Assembly (NCBI RefSeq): GCF_902833905.1
Contig: NZ_CADFGP010000002.1
Location: 186,001-250,000 of the forward strand
Direction: 5' to 3'
Length of the DNA: 64,000 nt
Origin: Paraburkholderia tuberum STM678
Lineage (GTDB): Bacteria; Pseudomonadota; Gammaproteobacteria; Burkholderiales; Burkholderiaceae
Part shown: positions 26,850 to 35,194 of the stretch, one piece after another
Position numbering within the stretch: position 1 is the stretch's first letter
Layout of the letters: each line of letters starts with the position of its first letter
Translations under genes and position numbers: made by a program
The notes under the pieces: model-generated
Told to the model about the DNA's origin: nothing
The model's database searches: none
The model's input: the letters and a program-made list of their open reading frames with translations, nothing else

Positions 26850-28118
26850 ATGCAACCGACCATGACGCCATTCGACTCCCATCAACTCGCCGACCTCGCG
26901 CGCCAGCACGGCACGCCGCTATGGGTCTATGACGCCGACACGATCCGCCGGCGCATCGCGCAGTTGCGCAGTTTCGACACGGTCCGCTACGCGCAGAAGG
27001 CCTGTTCGAACGTGCACATCCTGAAGCTGATGCGCGACGAAGGCGTGATGGTCGATGCGGTCTCTTTGGGTGAACTCGCGCGCGGTTTTGCCGCGGGTTA
27101 TGCGGCTCAACCCGCATCGAACGGTGGGCCCGAAGGCGTCGTCTTCACCGCCGACGTGCTCGACCACGCGACGCTGGCCACCGTGCTCGACGAGCGAATC
27201 ACGGTCAACGCCGGCTCGCCCGACATGCTCGAACGGCTCGGGAGACACGCCAGCGAAGGCCATCGCGTGTGGCTGCGGATCAATCCCGGCTTCGGTCACG
27301 GCCACAGCAGCAAGACCAACACAGGCGGCGAGCACAGCAAGCACGGCATCTGGCGCGATGAACTGCCACGCGCGCTCGAACTGGTGCGGCGCTATCGGCT
27401 GAAGCTCGTCGGGCTGCATATGCATATCGGCTCGGGTGTCGATTACGCGCATCTCGCGAAAGTGTGCGATGCGATGGTCGATGCGGTGTCGCAACTCGAT
27501 CAGGATATCGAGGCGATTTCCGCGGGTGGTGGTTTGTCGGTGCCGTATCGCGATGGTGAGCTGAGTGTCGATACCGCGCATTATTTCCGGCTGTGGGACG
27601 ACGCGCGGCGCCGCATCGAAGCACGCGTCGGGCATCGCGTGCGACTCGAAATCGAACCGGGGCGCTTTCTGGTCGCGCAGGCAGGTGTACTCGTCGCCGA
27701 AGTGCACGCGCTGAACCGGCGGCCGTCGCGGCAATTCGCGTTGCTTGATGCGGGCTTCAACGACCTGGTGCGGCCGTCGTACTACGGCAGTTATCACGAG
27801 ATCAGCGTGCTTCGGCGCAACGGCACGCCGAGCGATGCGCCGGCCGGCTCGTTCAGCGTGGCGGGGCCACTGTGCGAAGCCGGCGACGTGTTCACGCAGG
27901 CGCAAGGCGGTGTCGTCACGAGCCGGTCGATGCCCGCGCCTCGAGTGGGCGACCTGCTCGTGTTCCATGACACAGGCGCGTACGGCGCGTCGATGTCATC
28001 GAACTACAACAGCCGGCCGCTCGCGCCCGAGGTGCTGATCGAGCGCGGCAACGCGCGGCTGATCCGGCGCAGGCAGCGCATCGAAGAACTGATAGCGCTC
28101 GAAGCAACGGCGGCTTGA
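26850..28118 (+). CDS. lysA: Diaminopimelate decarboxylase
   Basis: Catalyses the last step of lysine synthesis, meso-diaminopimelate to lysine plus CO2, in the cytoplasm. It is a 422-aa fold-type III PLP enzyme. The Schiff-base lysine is K50 in VRYAQKACSN; other landmarks are the NPGFGHGHSSKTNTGG loop, the HMHIGSG motif contacting PLP phosphate, LEIEPGRFLV with the carboxylate-binding arginine, and CEAGDVFT near the C-terminus, which carries the active-site cysteine from the partner subunit. It ends with AYGASMSSNYNSRP, where the tyrosine packs on the cofactor. A divergent lysR gene supports the call. Many Burkholderia have another lysA elsewhere, so this copy may be the regulated one. Confidence 0.93.
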   Translation: MQPTMTPFDSHQLADLARQHGTPLWVYDADTIRRRIAQLRSFDTVRYAQKACSNVHILKLMRDEGVMVDAVSLGELARGFAAGYAAQPASNGGPEGVVFTADVLDHATLATVLDERITVNAGSPDMLERLGRHASEGHRVWLRINPGFGHGHSSKTNTGGEHSKHGIWRDELPRALELVRRYRLKLVGLHMHIGSGVDYAHLAKVCDAMVDAVSQLDQDIEAISAGGGLSVPYRDGELSVDTAHYFRLWDDARRRIEARVGHRVRLEIEPGRFLVAQAGVLVAEVHALNRRPSRQFALLDAGFNDLVRPSYYGSYHEISVLRRNGTPSDAPAGSFSVAGPLCEAGDVFTQAQGGVVTSRSMPAPRVGDLLVFHDTGAYGASMSSNYNSRPLAPEVLIERGNARLIRRRQRIEELIALEATAA

Positions 28119-28120
28119 GC

Positions 28121-28157
28121 GGCGCATTGGAGCTCAACACTCAACGCTCAATGCGCC
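28121..28157. terminator. Inverted repeat between convergent lysA and LysR genes
   Basis: Perfect 9-base arms, GGCGCATTG (28121-28129) and CAATGCGCC (28149-28157), around a 19-base loop, placed exactly where two convergent genes end. No T run on either side. Probably a bidirectional stop or transcript-end hairpin; it overlaps the last bases of the LysR gene. Confidence 0.4.
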
Positions 28158-29068
28158 CGCACCGCGCGCGTGTACGACGCCATCATCGTCGCGAACTCCT
28201 GCGCGGCTGGGGTCAGCGGAATCGCGGCGCGTTGCAGCAGACAGACGTTCTGCTGCAACGCGCGCTCGCGCACGGGGATCGTCGTCAGCACGTCCGCGAA
28301 CGGCCCGCGCTTCGCGATGACCGATGATTCGAGCGACAGGCAATCAGTCGCGGCTACCAGGTGCAGCGTCTCGTACAAGCCCTCGACGGTCGCGACGATC
28401 TTCGGCGGCGGCAAGCCGTAGCTGTCGAACAGATGGCTCAACCGGTTGACGTGCGGCTCCTCGGTCAGATTCGGCGAGCGCGTCGTCACCCACGTGCAAT
28501 CGACGAGTTCGGCGAGCGACTTCGCGCGCGCCTTCGGATGACCGCGCCGGCACACGATCACCGGGTCGGACGGATAGAGCGGCGTGACGGACAGATCGGC
28601 GGTGTCGGTCTGCTTCGATACGAGCGCGACAGCGAAATCCAGCGTGCCTTCGCGGATCCACGAAATCATCATGCGCGACGTGCCCGTGCGCAGATGCACG
28701 GCGACGCGCTCGAAGCGCGCACGAAATTCCATCAACACGGGCGCGAACGCGTCGACGAGCGGCTCTGTCGTCATGCCGAACGTGACCTCGCCCACGTAGT
28801 CGCCGCGCAGTTGCCGCACGTCCTCCTCGGCACGCTCGCATTCACCGAGGATCGCGCCGGCCCGCTGCAGCAGCCGCTGGCCCAGCGCGGTCAGCGCAAT
28901 GCCGCGATTCGTGCGCGTGAACAGCGTCGCGCCGAGCATCGATTCGAGGTTCTGCAACTGCTGCGTGATGCTGCTTTGCGCGATGCCGAGCGCGCGCGAG
29001 GCCGCGCGGATGCTGCCATGCTCGGCGACCGCCGTGAACGCGCGCAGCTGGGAAATCGTCAATGCCAT
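28148..29068 (-). CDS. LysR-type regulator
   Basis: A 306-aa LysR protein. The N-terminal HTH reads MALTISQLRAFTAVAEHGSI and LGIAQSSITQQLQNLE; an effector domain follows. The phrase VGEVTFGMTTEPLVDAF opens the binding domain and CLSLESSVIAKRGPF lies late. I chose the ATG at 29068, giving the standard start, over an upstream extension that lacks family features. It is divergent from the binding-protein gene at 29183 (114-bp gap), so it probably controls the transporter/desuccinylase/aldolase genes that follow. Its ligand is unknown; the genes it faces suggest a basic amino acid or a derivative. Confidence 0.87.
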   Translation of the reverse strand: MALTISQLRAFTAVAEHGSIRAASRALGIAQSSITQQLQNLESMLGATLFTRTNRGIALTALGQRLLQRAGAILGECERAEEDVRQLRGDYVGEVTFGMTTEPLVDAFAPVLMEFRARFERVAVHLRTGTSRMMISWIREGTLDFAVALVSKQTDTADLSVTPLYPSDPVIVCRRGHPKARAKSLAELVDCTWVTTRSPNLTEEPHVNRLSHLFDSYGLPPPKIVATVEGLYETLHLVAATDCLSLESSVIAKRGPFADVLTTIPVRERALQQNVCLLQRAAIPLTPAAQEFATMMASYTRAVRAH

Positions 29069-29182
29069 GGCGACAGGGTTTGCTGATCGGTAAAAGTGAT
29101 CATGATAGTCCGAACGGGACTTCTTTGAGGCGCCACAGCGGTTTACCATCACGCTGTCCTGATCCGCTCATCGTCGCCTTCC

Positions 29183-29950
29183 ATGAAAACTCCACTGATG
29201 ACTCTCTGCGCCGCGCTGGCTTTCAGCAGCGGCGCGTTCGCCGCTGACGCCACCACGTTGCGCCTCGGCATCGACCCGACCTATCCGCCGATGGACTCGA
29301 AGGCGCCCGATGGCAGCCTGAAGGGCTTCGACGTCGATCTCGGCAACGAGATTTGCCGGCGCATCCACGCGCATTGTCAGTGGGTCGAACTCGAGTTTTC
29401 GGGCATGATTCCGGCGCTGCAGGCGCGCAAGATCGACGCGGTGCTGTCGTCGATGGCGATCACCGAGAAGCGCGAGCAGCAGATTCTGTTTTCGTCGAAG
29501 CTGTTCCAGTTCAAGTCGCGGCTGATCGCGCGGCAAGGCTCGTCGCTCGCGCCTACGGCGAGCGGACTTGCCGGCAAGCAGATCGGCGTGCAGTCGGGCA
29601 CGCAGTTCGAGAGCTACGCACTGAAGAACTGGACGCCGCTCGGCGCGAACGTGGTCGCCTACAAGAGCCAGGACGAGGTGTTCGCCGATCTGCAGAACGG
29701 CCGGCTCGACGGCGCGTTGCTCGGCACCGTCGAGGCCGATTATGGCTTCCTGCGCACGCCCGCGGGCAAGGGCTTCGCGTTTGTCGGCGAGCCGCTTTCG
29801 ATGGGAGATCGCGGCGTCGGCATCGGCTTGCGCAAGGACGAAACCGCGGTGCAGGCATCGATCAACGAGGCGATCGCGTCGATGCGCAAAGACGGCACCT
29901 ATGCACGGATCGCGAAGAAGTACTTCGACTTCGATCCGTACGGCAATTGA
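29183..29950 (+). CDS. Lysine/arginine/ornithine-type periplasmic binding protein
   Basis: A 255-aa family-3 solute-binding protein with a signal peptide (MKTPLMTLCAALAFSSGAFA, cleavage before ADATT). The mature part has the family signature strand LRLGIDPTYPPMDSKAPDG followed by LKGFDVDLGNEICRRI, SGMIPALQARKIDAVLSSMA and TEKREQQILF, as in ArgT/HisJ. The C-terminal lobe ends YARIAKKYFDFDPYGN. No permease or ATPase gene is adjacent, so it must share a transporter encoded elsewhere or work as an orphan receptor. It precedes a desuccinylase-like hydrolase by 37 bp, consistent with one operon for using a basic amino acid or its acyl derivative. Confidence 0.88.
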   Translation: MKTPLMTLCAALAFSSGAFAADATTLRLGIDPTYPPMDSKAPDGSLKGFDVDLGNEICRRIHAHCQWVELEFSGMIPALQARKIDAVLSSMAITEKREQQILFSSKLFQFKSRLIARQGSSLAPTASGLAGKQIGVQSGTQFESYALKNWTPLGANVVAYKSQDEVFADLQNGRLDGALLGTVEADYGFLRTPAGKGFAFVGEPLSMGDRGVGIGLRKDETAVQASINEAIASMRKDGTYARIAKKYFDFDPYGN

Positions 29951-29987
29951 TGCAGATTTCCAACATTATCTTCACGGCTTTCCATTC

Positions 29988-31103
29988 ATGAACAGGCAAT
30001 CGATTCCGCTTGTGTCGCCAGCCATCGGCACGCACCGCGAACTGGTGTCGTTTCATTTCGGCCCGGCCAATAGCGGGCAGAAGATCTACATCCAGGCGTC
30101 GCTGCATGCCGACGAAACGCCCGCGATGCTGACCACGGTGCTGCTGAAGCGGCGTCTGCGGGAGCTCGAGGAAGCCGGCGCGCTGAGCGCTCAAATCGTG
30201 CTCGTGCCGGTGTCGAATCCGGTCGGGCTCAGTCAATACGTGCTCGGGCAGTTCATCGGCCGCTTCGATCTCGGCAGTGGCAAGAACTTCAACCGGCATT
30301 TCGTGCAGTTCGCAAAGCTCGTCGCGAATGCGAAAGAGGCGCTCGGCGCCGACGCGAACCAGAACCGCCGCATCGTGCGCGAGCTGCTCGCGGCCGAACT
30401 CGCGCAACAGAAGCCGCTGACCGAATTCGAGTCGCTGCAACTGGCGCTCTTGAAGTTGTCGTGCGACGCGGACGTCGTGATCGATCTGCATTGCTCGCTC
30501 GAAGCGGCGATGCATGTGTACACGAGCGAATCCGCTTGGGCCGAGTTCGAGCCGCTGTCGCGCTATCTCGGTGCAGAGGCGTCGTTGCTCGCGACCGATT
30601 CGGGCGGCGGCGCATTCGACGAAACCCACAGCCTGCTGTGGTGGACGTTGCAGCAGCAGATGCCGGCGAGCAAGCCGGTGCCGACCGGCTCGATCGCGGT
30701 GACGGTCGAATGCCGCGGCCAGCGCGACGTGTCGTATGAAGTCGCGCAGCAGGATGCCGACGCGCTCGTCGACTATCTGGTGTGGCGCGGCGCGATTCGG
30801 GGCGAGGCCAAACCGTTGCCGCCGCTGCTGTCGCCGGCGACGCCGCTCGCGGGCAGCGAGCAGTTCTATGCGCCGGTGAGCGGCATTCTCGTGCACCGCG
30901 CGAAGATCGGCGACAAGATCCGCGTCGGCCAGCCGCTGTTCGATATCGTCGATCCGCTGACCGACGAGACGACCACGATCGCGAGCCAGACCGAAGGGGT
31001 GCTGTACATGCGGCGCGCGATCCGTTTCGCGACGGCCGGTGCGCCGCTCGGTCGCGTGACCGGCACACGGCCGATCCGAACGGGCGTGTTGCTGGGCGCC
31101 TGA
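29988..31103 (+). CDS. Succinylglutamate desuccinylase/aspartoacylase-family zinc hydrolase
   Basis: A 371-aa cytosolic zinc amidohydrolase of the AstE/AspA (M14-like) superfamily. The metal site is visible: IQASLHADETPAM with H and E ligands (the family's GxHGDE pattern) and VIDLHCSLEAAMH with the third ligand. A catalytic glutamate is expected in VTVECRGQRDVSYE. The C-terminal ~75 residues form a barrel-like domain (FYAPVSGILVHRAKIGDKIR) seen in members that act on larger acylated substrates. The family removes acyl groups from amino acids such as N-succinylglutamate or N-acetylaspartate. Linkage to a basic-amino-acid binding protein suggests deacylation of an imported or catabolic intermediate; the substrate is not known. 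Confidence 0.82.
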   Translation: MNRQSIPLVSPAIGTHRELVSFHFGPANSGQKIYIQASLHADETPAMLTTVLLKRRLRELEEAGALSAQIVLVPVSNPVGLSQYVLGQFIGRFDLGSGKNFNRHFVQFAKLVANAKEALGADANQNRRIVRELLAAELAQQKPLTEFESLQLALLKLSCDADVVIDLHCSLEAAMHVYTSESAWAEFEPLSRYLGAEASLLATDSGGGAFDETHSLLWWTLQQQMPASKPVPTGSIAVTVECRGQRDVSYEVAQQDADALVDYLVWRGAIRGEAKPLPPLLSPATPLAGSEQFYAPVSGILVHRAKIGDKIRVGQPLFDIVDPLTDETTTIASQTEGVLYMRRAIRFATAGAPLGRVTGTRPIRTGVLLGA

Positions 31104-31360
31104 TCGCGTAGCGGCTATGCCGGACTCGGCATCCAGGGGCCGCCTCGAAGCCTCACGCGACGGTGCTGACGTGCGCCTCAGCCGCCTTGCTGCGAAGTAG
31201 CCGGCGCCGCCCGGCCGGCGATCCGGCGCCTCGCCTGTTGTGCGGATTTAATCTCTTTCAGCCACGAAAAAGCCCAAGCCCGCCTCTGGATAAAGGCCGA
31301 TACTCGTCGTCATACTCAACGTGTGTCGGCGCGGCCGGCTTTTTGAAGGAGACGGACAAA

Positions 31361-32278
31361 GTGAGCAAGGCTATCCAATGGAGCGGGGTGTTTCCCGCCG
31401 TCAGCACCCAGTTCAAGCCGGATTTTTCGCTCGACATCGACGCGACGCACCGCGTGGTCAGCAATCTCGTCAAGGACGGGGTGTCGGGTCTGGTGGTCTG
31501 CGGCACGGTTGGCGAAAACACCTCGCTGAGCACGTCGGAAAAACTGCAGGTGATCGAGGCCGCGCGCGACGCGGCTGGCGGCAAGGTGCCGGTCGTCGCG
31601 GGTGTCGCCGAGTTCACGACCGAGTTCGCGCGGCAGACGGTGCGTGAAGCCGCGCGTGTCGGCGTCGATGGCGTGATGGTCATGCCGGCGCTCGTCTATT
31701 CCGCGAAGCCGCACGAAACTGCCGCCCATTTCCGCTCGGTCGCGACCAGCACCGATCTGCCGGTGATGATCTACAACAACCCGCCGATCTACAAGAACGA
31801 CGTCACGCCGGACGTGCTGATCGCACTGCAGGACTGCGAGAACATCGTCTGCTTCAAGGATTCGTCGGGCGATACGCGACGCTTCATCGATCTGCGCAAC
31901 GCGGTGGGCGACCGCTTCGTGCTGTTCGCCGGCCTCGACGACGTCGTCGTCGAAAGCATCGCGGTCGGTGCGCAAGGGTGGGTGTCGGGCATGTCGAACG
32001 CGTTCCCGAAGGAGGGCGAGACGCTGTTTCGCCTCGCCACGCAGAAGCGTTTCGATGAAGCGCTGTCGCTGTACCGCTGGTTCATGCCGCTGTTGCACCT
32101 CGACGCGCGCCCCGACCTCGTGCAATGCATCAAGCTGTGCGAGGAACTGCTCGGCCGCGGCAGCGCCGTCACGCGTCCGCCGCGCCTCGCGCTGCAAGGC
32201 GACGCGCTCGCCGAAGTCAAAGACATCGTCGCCAAGGCGCTCGCCACGCGTCCGGCGCTGCCGGACGTCGGTCTCTAA
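31361..32278 (+). CDS. Dihydrodipicolinate synthase-family aldolase (DapA/NanA superfamily)
   Basis: A 305-aa class I aldolase. The Schiff-base lysine is K166 in NIVCFKDSSGD; the partner tyrosine is in PVMIYNNPPIY (Y138), and the carboxylate-binding loop reads VCGTVGENTSLS where DapA has GTTGE. The GTG at 31361 with AAGGAGA upstream gives the normal N-terminus VSKAIQWSGVFPAVSTQF. Family members condense or cleave pyruvate with aldehydes: DapA in lysine synthesis, others on sugar acids, hydroxyproline or N-acetylneuraminate. The V-for-T change in the GTTGE motif suggests it is not the housekeeping DapA. Context with lysA and a basic-amino-acid binding protein hints at amino-acid metabolism. 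Confidence 0.8.
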   Translation: MSKAIQWSGVFPAVSTQFKPDFSLDIDATHRVVSNLVKDGVSGLVVCGTVGENTSLSTSEKLQVIEAARDAAGGKVPVVAGVAEFTTEFARQTVREAARVGVDGVMVMPALVYSAKPHETAAHFRSVATSTDLPVMIYNNPPIYKNDVTPDVLIALQDCENIVCFKDSSGDTRRFIDLRNAVGDRFVLFAGLDDVVVESIAVGAQGWVSGMSNAFPKEGETLFRLATQKRFDEALSLYRWFMPLLHLDARPDLVQCIKLCEELLGRGSAVTRPPRLALQGDALAEVKDIVAKALATRPALPDVGL

Positions 32279-32310
32279 GCACCGCGTTTCAATACGAGCC
32301 TTAAAAAACA

Positions 32311-32350
32311 TCGGCACCCTGTCCGCCACGTTGGCGGGACAGGATGCCGA
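32311..32350. terminator. Strong bidirectional terminator-type hairpin
   Basis: A long inverted repeat between two convergent genes. The left arm holds CCTGTCCGCCA, the right arm TGGCGGGACAGG, with a CGT loop; the outer TCGGCA / TGCCGA also pair. An A run (TTAAAAAACA) lies just before it on the plus strand, which becomes a U run for the minus-strand transcript. It fits a terminator for the phospholipase gene and probably for the aldolase gene too. Confidence 0.75.
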
Positions 32351-32387
32351 ATCTTGCTGCGAGTAAGCGGCGCTGGCGGTGGTTGCC

Positions 32388-34541
32388 TCAACTCGCGCTC
32401 AGCACCGGCGCAACCGCAGCCGGATCGCTGATACTCGGCCGGCCGTTCTCGACGTGACCGGCAAAGCGGCGCGAGAAGCTTGCGTCGTCACTGCTCGTCA
32501 CCGTCAGGTCGTACCAGTGATGGCTCGACGCAAGCACCCAGCCTTCTTCGATACGCGCATTGGCCGGCACGACCACGGTGCGCGGGCGCGCGCCGTACGC
32601 GTTGTCGATCGCCGTCAGATGCGCGATGCCGCCGCTATTGGTGAACTTCAGGAACACGTTGCCGTTCGCGACGTCGTATTGCGCGCTCACTTCAGGCCGC
32701 GCCGGCTGGTTGTCGCCATGACCGTTGCCATGGCCATTCTGCGTGCTTTGCGTGCTCGCCTGGGTGTTGCCCGCGAACTTGCGCACGAAGCCGTTCGGGC
32801 CGAACACGTCGAATGCATACACGCCGTTCGTCGTGCTCAGGTCGAACGTGTCGCTGAGCGACTTGCCCGCTTCGACCGTATAGCGCCACGGACCGTCGGT
32901 GCGATTCGTCGCGTACACGTAGAAGTGCGCGCCCTGGTCGCCGGTGTTGCCGATCGTGATTTCGAACGTGTCGTTGCCCGCGTTCGCCGCGCCGTTCACA
33001 TGCAGTTCGTATGGCAACGCGCGCGCGAAACGGATGCCCGCTTCCTGCGCATCGACCGGAGTCGGCGTCGTCGGCACGGTCGGCTTCGGTTGCGTCTTGC
33101 ACTGGTTGTCGGCCATGCTCGTGTAGTTGCTGGTGTCCGGCAGCGACGGCATCTTCGCATCCGGCGTGCGGAAGTCGAATGCGGTGGTCAGGTCGCCGCA
33201 CACCGCGCGACGCCATGCCGTGATGTTCGGCTCATGCACGCCGAAGCGCGTTTCGATGAAGCGGATCACCGACGTGTGATCGAACACCTGCGAGCACACG
33301 AAGCCGCCCTTGGTCCACGGCGACACGATCGTCATCGGCACGCGCGGGCCGAGGCCGTACGGATAGCCGTCGGCGGTGTAGCTGCCGCCGCGCAGCGGAT
33401 TGACGACATTGTGGATCTCGCCGTCGGTCGTCACCGTCGACTTGCCCTGGGTGGAGGTCGTCGGCGGCTGCGGCGGCACGAGGTGATCGAAGAAGCCATC
33501 GTTCTCGTCGTACATGATGAAGAGCACGGTCTTGCTCCACACCTCGGGGTTCGACGTCAGCGCGTCGAGAATCTGCGACGTGTATTCGGCGCCGTACGCG
33601 GGCGTGTAGCTCGGATGCTCCGAGTAGGCGGCCGGCGGGCACAGCCACGACACCTGCGGCAGCCGGTTCGCGAGCACGTCGGCTTTCAGGTCGTCGATCG
33701 TGCGCACGGTTTGCGCGCGCTCGTAGAGCGGCGAACCCGGTTGCGCGTTGATGAAGTTCGTGAAGTTCTGCAGGATGTTGGTGCCGTAATTGCCATTCAG
33801 CGGATCGGCGCCCGACGTGCCCTGCTGATAGATCTGCCACGAAATGCCCGCGGCCTGCAGACGCTCCGGGTACGTGGTCCACGACAGCAACTGATAGTTC
33901 GGCGGACCGTCGCCGTCGACCCAGTCGTTGTTGTCGAGCAGCGGACCGCCCATCGTGCCGGTCGGGTCGACCATGCCGGTCATCAGATACGCGCGGTTCG
34001 GGTGCGTCGGTCCCGGCAACGAGCAGAAGTACGCATCGCAGATCGTGAAGGCGTCGGCGAGCGCGTAGTGGAACGGGATGTCGCTACGCAGGTGGTAGCC
34101 CATCGTCATGTCGGTCTTATTGGCGGGCCACTGGTCGTAGCGGCCGCCGTCGATCGCGTACTGGGTCTTGTACCACGAGTGATCGAGATCGCCGACGCAC
34201 TGCGCGCTCGTCGTCGCGGTGTCCAGATGGAACGGCAGCACCGGCTTGGTCGGATCTTCCTTCGACGGCTGATTCCACACCGGCAGGCCGTTCGGCAGCG
34301 GAATCGGGAAGCGGTCGTTGTAGCCGCGCACGCCGCGCAGGTGGCCGAAGTAGTGGTCGAACGAGCGGTTCTCCTGCATGAACACGACGATGTGCTCGAC
34401 ATCGCGAATCGTGCCCGTGCGCGAAAACGCGGGCACGGCGAGCGCGTTGCGGATCGACTCGGGCAATGCGGTCATCGCGGCGGCGGCGCCCGCGGATGAA
34501 GCCACGGTTTGCAGGAAACGGCGACGGCTAGTTGATGTCAT
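32388..34541 (-). CDS. Tat-exported phospholipase C (acid phosphatase superfamily)
   Basis: A 717-aa secreted phosphoesterase of the bacterial phosphocholine-type PLC family. The N-terminus carries a Tat signal (TSRRRFLQTVASSAGAAAAM). Catalytic-domain landmarks run in order: VEHIVVFMQENRSFDHYFG (metal-binding ENRSFDHYFG at ~57-66), SLPGPTHPNRAYLMTG, VLFIMYDENDGFFDHLVPP and VPMTIVSPWTKGGFV. Two C-terminal beta domains of the DUF756 type follow (from ~500: RFARALPYELHVNG, and a late WYDLTVTSSDDASFSRRFAG). It hydrolyses phospholipids such as phosphatidylcholine outside the cytoplasm, for phosphate scavenging or virulence. It lies 99 bp ahead of nothing but downstream of a lipoprotein gene on the same strand. 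Length is typical. Confidence 0.92.
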   Translation of the reverse strand: MTSTSRRRFLQTVASSAGAAAAMTALPESIRNALAVPAFSRTGTIRDVEHIVVFMQENRSFDHYFGHLRGVRGYNDRFPIPLPNGLPVWNQPSKEDPTKPVLPFHLDTATTSAQCVGDLDHSWYKTQYAIDGGRYDQWPANKTDMTMGYHLRSDIPFHYALADAFTICDAYFCSLPGPTHPNRAYLMTGMVDPTGTMGGPLLDNNDWVDGDGPPNYQLLSWTTYPERLQAAGISWQIYQQGTSGADPLNGNYGTNILQNFTNFINAQPGSPLYERAQTVRTIDDLKADVLANRLPQVSWLCPPAAYSEHPSYTPAYGAEYTSQILDALTSNPEVWSKTVLFIMYDENDGFFDHLVPPQPPTTSTQGKSTVTTDGEIHNVVNPLRGGSYTADGYPYGLGPRVPMTIVSPWTKGGFVCSQVFDHTSVIRFIETRFGVHEPNITAWRRAVCGDLTTAFDFRTPDAKMPSLPDTSNYTSMADNQCKTQPKPTVPTTPTPVDAQEAGIRFARALPYELHVNGAANAGNDTFEITIGNTGDQGAHFYVYATNRTDGPWRYTVEAGKSLSDTFDLSTTNGVYAFDVFGPNGFVRKFAGNTQASTQSTQNGHGNGHGDNQPARPEVSAQYDVANGNVFLKFTNSGGIAHLTAIDNAYGARPRTVVVPANARIEEGWVLASSHHWYDLTVTSSDDASFSRRFAGHVENGRPSISDPAAVAPVLSAS

Positions 34542-34640
34542 CGAATATCACCTTCTGCGTAGGGGAAGAATAGCGCGCGTGAGCGTGCCTTGGGGTGTTT
34601 CGTGGTCGGTTACGCGTTGCTCTTGCTGATCAGTTGCGAA

Positions 34641-34994
34641 CTAGTTGTTCGCGCTGTCGCCGGGCGCGTAGCGCATGACCGGCGCGACCTGCTGGCTGTC
34701 GGCCGCGAGACTGGCCTGCATGTTTTGCGTGATCGCGTCGGTGGCGGTTGCGCCACTTGCCGCGTTGCTCGCCGTGTTGTTCGCCGCGTTGTCCGCGAAT
34801 GGCGCTGAGGCGTTGGGAGTCGCCACTGCCGCTGCCGCTGCCGCCATTGCGGGTCGTTGCGCCGCGTCGTTCGGCGCAAGGCTCGTGGTCGTCGCGATGC
34901 TCGTGGAAGAGGAGTCGTCCGCGCCGCAACCGTTCAACGCTATCGTGGCAAGCACCAGCAATGCGGCGCTCGCGATGCAACTGATTGTTCTCAT
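34641..34994 (-). CDS. Small lipoprotein, Ala-rich, unknown function
   Basis: A 117-aa protein with a lipoprotein signal: MRTISCIASAALLVLATIAL followed by NGC, giving a lipobox LNGC with the cysteine at ~23. The mature part is Ala/Asn/Ser-rich and low in complexity (AMAAAAAAVATPNASAPFAD), with no recognisable domain. I chose the ATG at 34994, which places the signal at the N-terminus. It is upstream of the phospholipase gene on the same strand, 99 bp apart, so the two may be co-transcribed. It could aid phospholipase release or simply be a surface spacer; nothing in the sequence decides this. Confidence 0.65.
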   Translation of the reverse strand: MRTISCIASAALLVLATIALNGCGADDSSSTSIATTTSLAPNDAAQRPAMAAAAAAVATPNASAPFADNAANNTASNAASGATATDAITQNMQASLAADSQQVAPVMRYAPGDSANN

Positions 34995-35194
34995 GTCTGC
35001 ATCCGGTTCGATGAAAGCGGGTGCAGTCTCCATTCCTTTCAAGAAATAATTGTGAAACGTTTGCGCCCGGCATAACTTTCGATAAATCGTCGGTTGATCG
35101 AAAGAAAATGGAAAGTATCGGGAAGGTCAATGTTCATGGCGCTGCCATCTGCGCTATGTTTGCTGCTTTATCGTTCGCGCATGGGCACGATCCA

